This document shows, piece by piece, positions 62,401 to 64,000 of a DNA stretch of 64,000 bases (position 1 is the stretch's first letter; every line of letters starts with the position of its first letter). The stretch spans positions 4,037,856 through 4,101,855 of the forward strand of contig ML133365.1 of NCBI GenBank assembly GCA_003864495.1, given 5' to 3'. Both the position numbers and the translations under genes were made by a program. The stretch is from Nemopilema nomurai. Taxonomy: Eukaryota; Cnidaria; Scyphozoa; Rhizostomeae; Rhizostomatidae. The notes beneath the pieces are model-generated. The model did not search any database. It was not told the origin of the DNA and worked only from the letters and a program-made list of their open reading frames with translations.

Positions 62401-64000
62401 CAAGCAGGAAGACTTTCCTTCGTGTTGTTCGTGTTTCGTGTTACTTAGCAGGAAGACTCGCTGATAACAATGTGCAAGCTTGTGACGAACTTGGTCAAGA
62501 TAGGTTTGCTAAATTCCCACAACTCATCCCCAGTCCTTGTGCAACATTGTGCAGTGGCTAAACACAAGCAAGATAAGAATCGCAGAAGCATTTAAGCGAC
62601 AAGTACTACAGATTAAAGCTCAGATATATGACCTTATTGAAACTCAACATCAACATGTCACTAGTAACTAGCACATGTCGCTATTCCTGAAATACTGAAG
62701 ATAATCAAAAGGCAAGGTATCAAGTATTCATCTTTGTAAAAGTATGCATAATGTGGCGCCATGTTTTGTATAAATCATCATGGAATCGAGATGCATGAAT
62801 ACTTCTGCTTAGCAAACAATTTTCAGCAGCTGACTTTTGGGTTGAGAAGAAGTACAAAAAGGAATGATTACCTTTTCCATTTGTATAATCTTATGAAATT
62901 TGCCTGAATTGATATGAGGATTTGGCGGAACCACATTAAAAAATCACTTAGTATGGTACGAAATTGATGAATTTGTTCGATTTCTTTTAGAATTTCATTG
63001 AGGTCTTTTATCATTTCCAGAATATGTTATCAAAATAAACATTCCGGGAGCTTTGGTGAATCCTGATCATAGTCACTGAGAGTCACGTGTCATTGGCCTT
63101 TTAAAGCGATGCACGACCTTAGGCAGCTAAGTCTAACCTATAGTGATTAACTTCTTTACTGGAATCCAGCTAGATTTTAACAAAGGATTTGAAAGATTTC
63201 TGAAAATTACTGCAATATATATGTTAGCAGTTTAGAGAAATGGGACCAAGTGTGTTAACCAATGAAACATTCATCAAGTAGAACATATAACCACAAATCC
63301 GAAAATTCTTGTTTGGAGCAAGTGCTTTTTGGTACAAAACTTCACAATGACCAGAAGTAGCGGAAAAATTTTTGGCATACTTAGAGTACTTTTTCGTCTG
63401 ACATTCCTCAGAGTGCGCAAAGGTCTGAAAATAACCAAAAGCTGACGCAATTAATAGCTGACGCAGTTGTGGATCGAGAAAACTGGAAAATGATAAGAAG
63501 AGCGCATGATTGGTTGTAATTGGCCAATCAACACTACTTAACACCTAAATGTTAGAAGAACCCAAAGGAAAAGAGGAACTCTTTCTATCTACAAAGAATG
63601 GAATTTATCATTGAAATGTAGACAGGCTCCAAAACACCTAGGTGAAAACTTCTTGTTTTCCTATTATACATTGCTCTCATTTTTCAAAGTATGACAGGTC
63701 GTCTGTAACTGCATTGAAGATGAAGCGCCACTTTTCCTGGAAACATGACTCTACCTCCCTACCTTTGATCTCTGTCAACTTGCTTCTAGATGCTAGGTAA
63801 AGACTTTTCTGAAGAGCTAGAAAACTAGATCAGCTTTGCTTGCCCCACTTACATATATCGAAAACCTGCATTGGCCTTATACCTTTTAAAACTTTAGTCG
63901 TTAGAAATTTAACATCTCGTCATAACTCTAGGACTCTGTATGACCTGATACTCAATTCGATATAGCTCATTATAACTGGTCTTACTTTGAATATTGTAAT
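59439..64000. other. Right flank, no gene recognised
   Basis: AT-rich sequence with scattered frames of at most 106 codons (60512-60829 plus, 63224-63544 minus), none with a motif, conserved splice context or codon pattern I can support. It may be intergenic or a long intron of a gene outside the window. Confidence 0.5.

Overview
The window is animal nuclear DNA. It has spliced genes with short exons, GT-AG introns and AT-rich introns and spacers, plus DNA-transposon debris and satellite DNA. The gene content (two paralogous D8C-VWD-EGF membrane proteins, an intronless nicotinic-receptor-like subunit, WDR35, MORN2, H2A.Z) fits an early-branching aquatic metazoan. I favour a cnidarian such as a coral or sea anemone; that is an inference, because no species-diagnostic sequence is present.

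Layout. 1-1450: a 41-bp tandem satellite running off the left edge. 1482-10153 (+): a gene for a type I membrane protein with a D8C domain, a von Willebrand factor D domain, an EGF-like module, a Ser/Thr-rich stalk and one transmembrane helix; only its first (signal-peptide) exon lies outside. 13573-24484 (+): a complete tandem paralogue with the same exon plan, 16 exons and 1,097 codons. 25607-41669 (-): WDR35/IFT121 in 34 exons, which I could join in one frame into 1,162 codons. 43418-44545 (-): histone variant H2A.Z in five exons. 47716-48130: a small inverted-repeat element with a TA target site. 48288-51125 (+): a MORN2-like protein in six exons. 55028-56416 (-): a single-exon Cys-loop receptor subunit. 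57466-59430: a hAT-type transposon with perfect 16-bp ends, an 8-bp target duplication and a wrecked transposase. From 59439 to the end I see no gene.

The coding models were built by finding splice sites that keep the frame and by comparing the two paralogues exon by exon. For the complete multi-exon models (second VWD gene, WDR35, H2A.Z, MORN2) the summed exon length is a multiple of three. The two VWD genes face the same way and are a local duplication. The second VWD gene and WDR35 converge tail to tail. No operon-like linkage is implied. The most unusual points are the near-identical architecture but diverging processing of the two VWD paralogues (a furin-like site in only one, a GC-AG intron in only the other), a self-complementary GC-rich array in an intron, a minisatellite that appears to copy a splice donor of WDR35, and a receptor subunit that keeps its vicinal cysteines but lacks two of the tryptophans of the usual acetylcholine-binding box.
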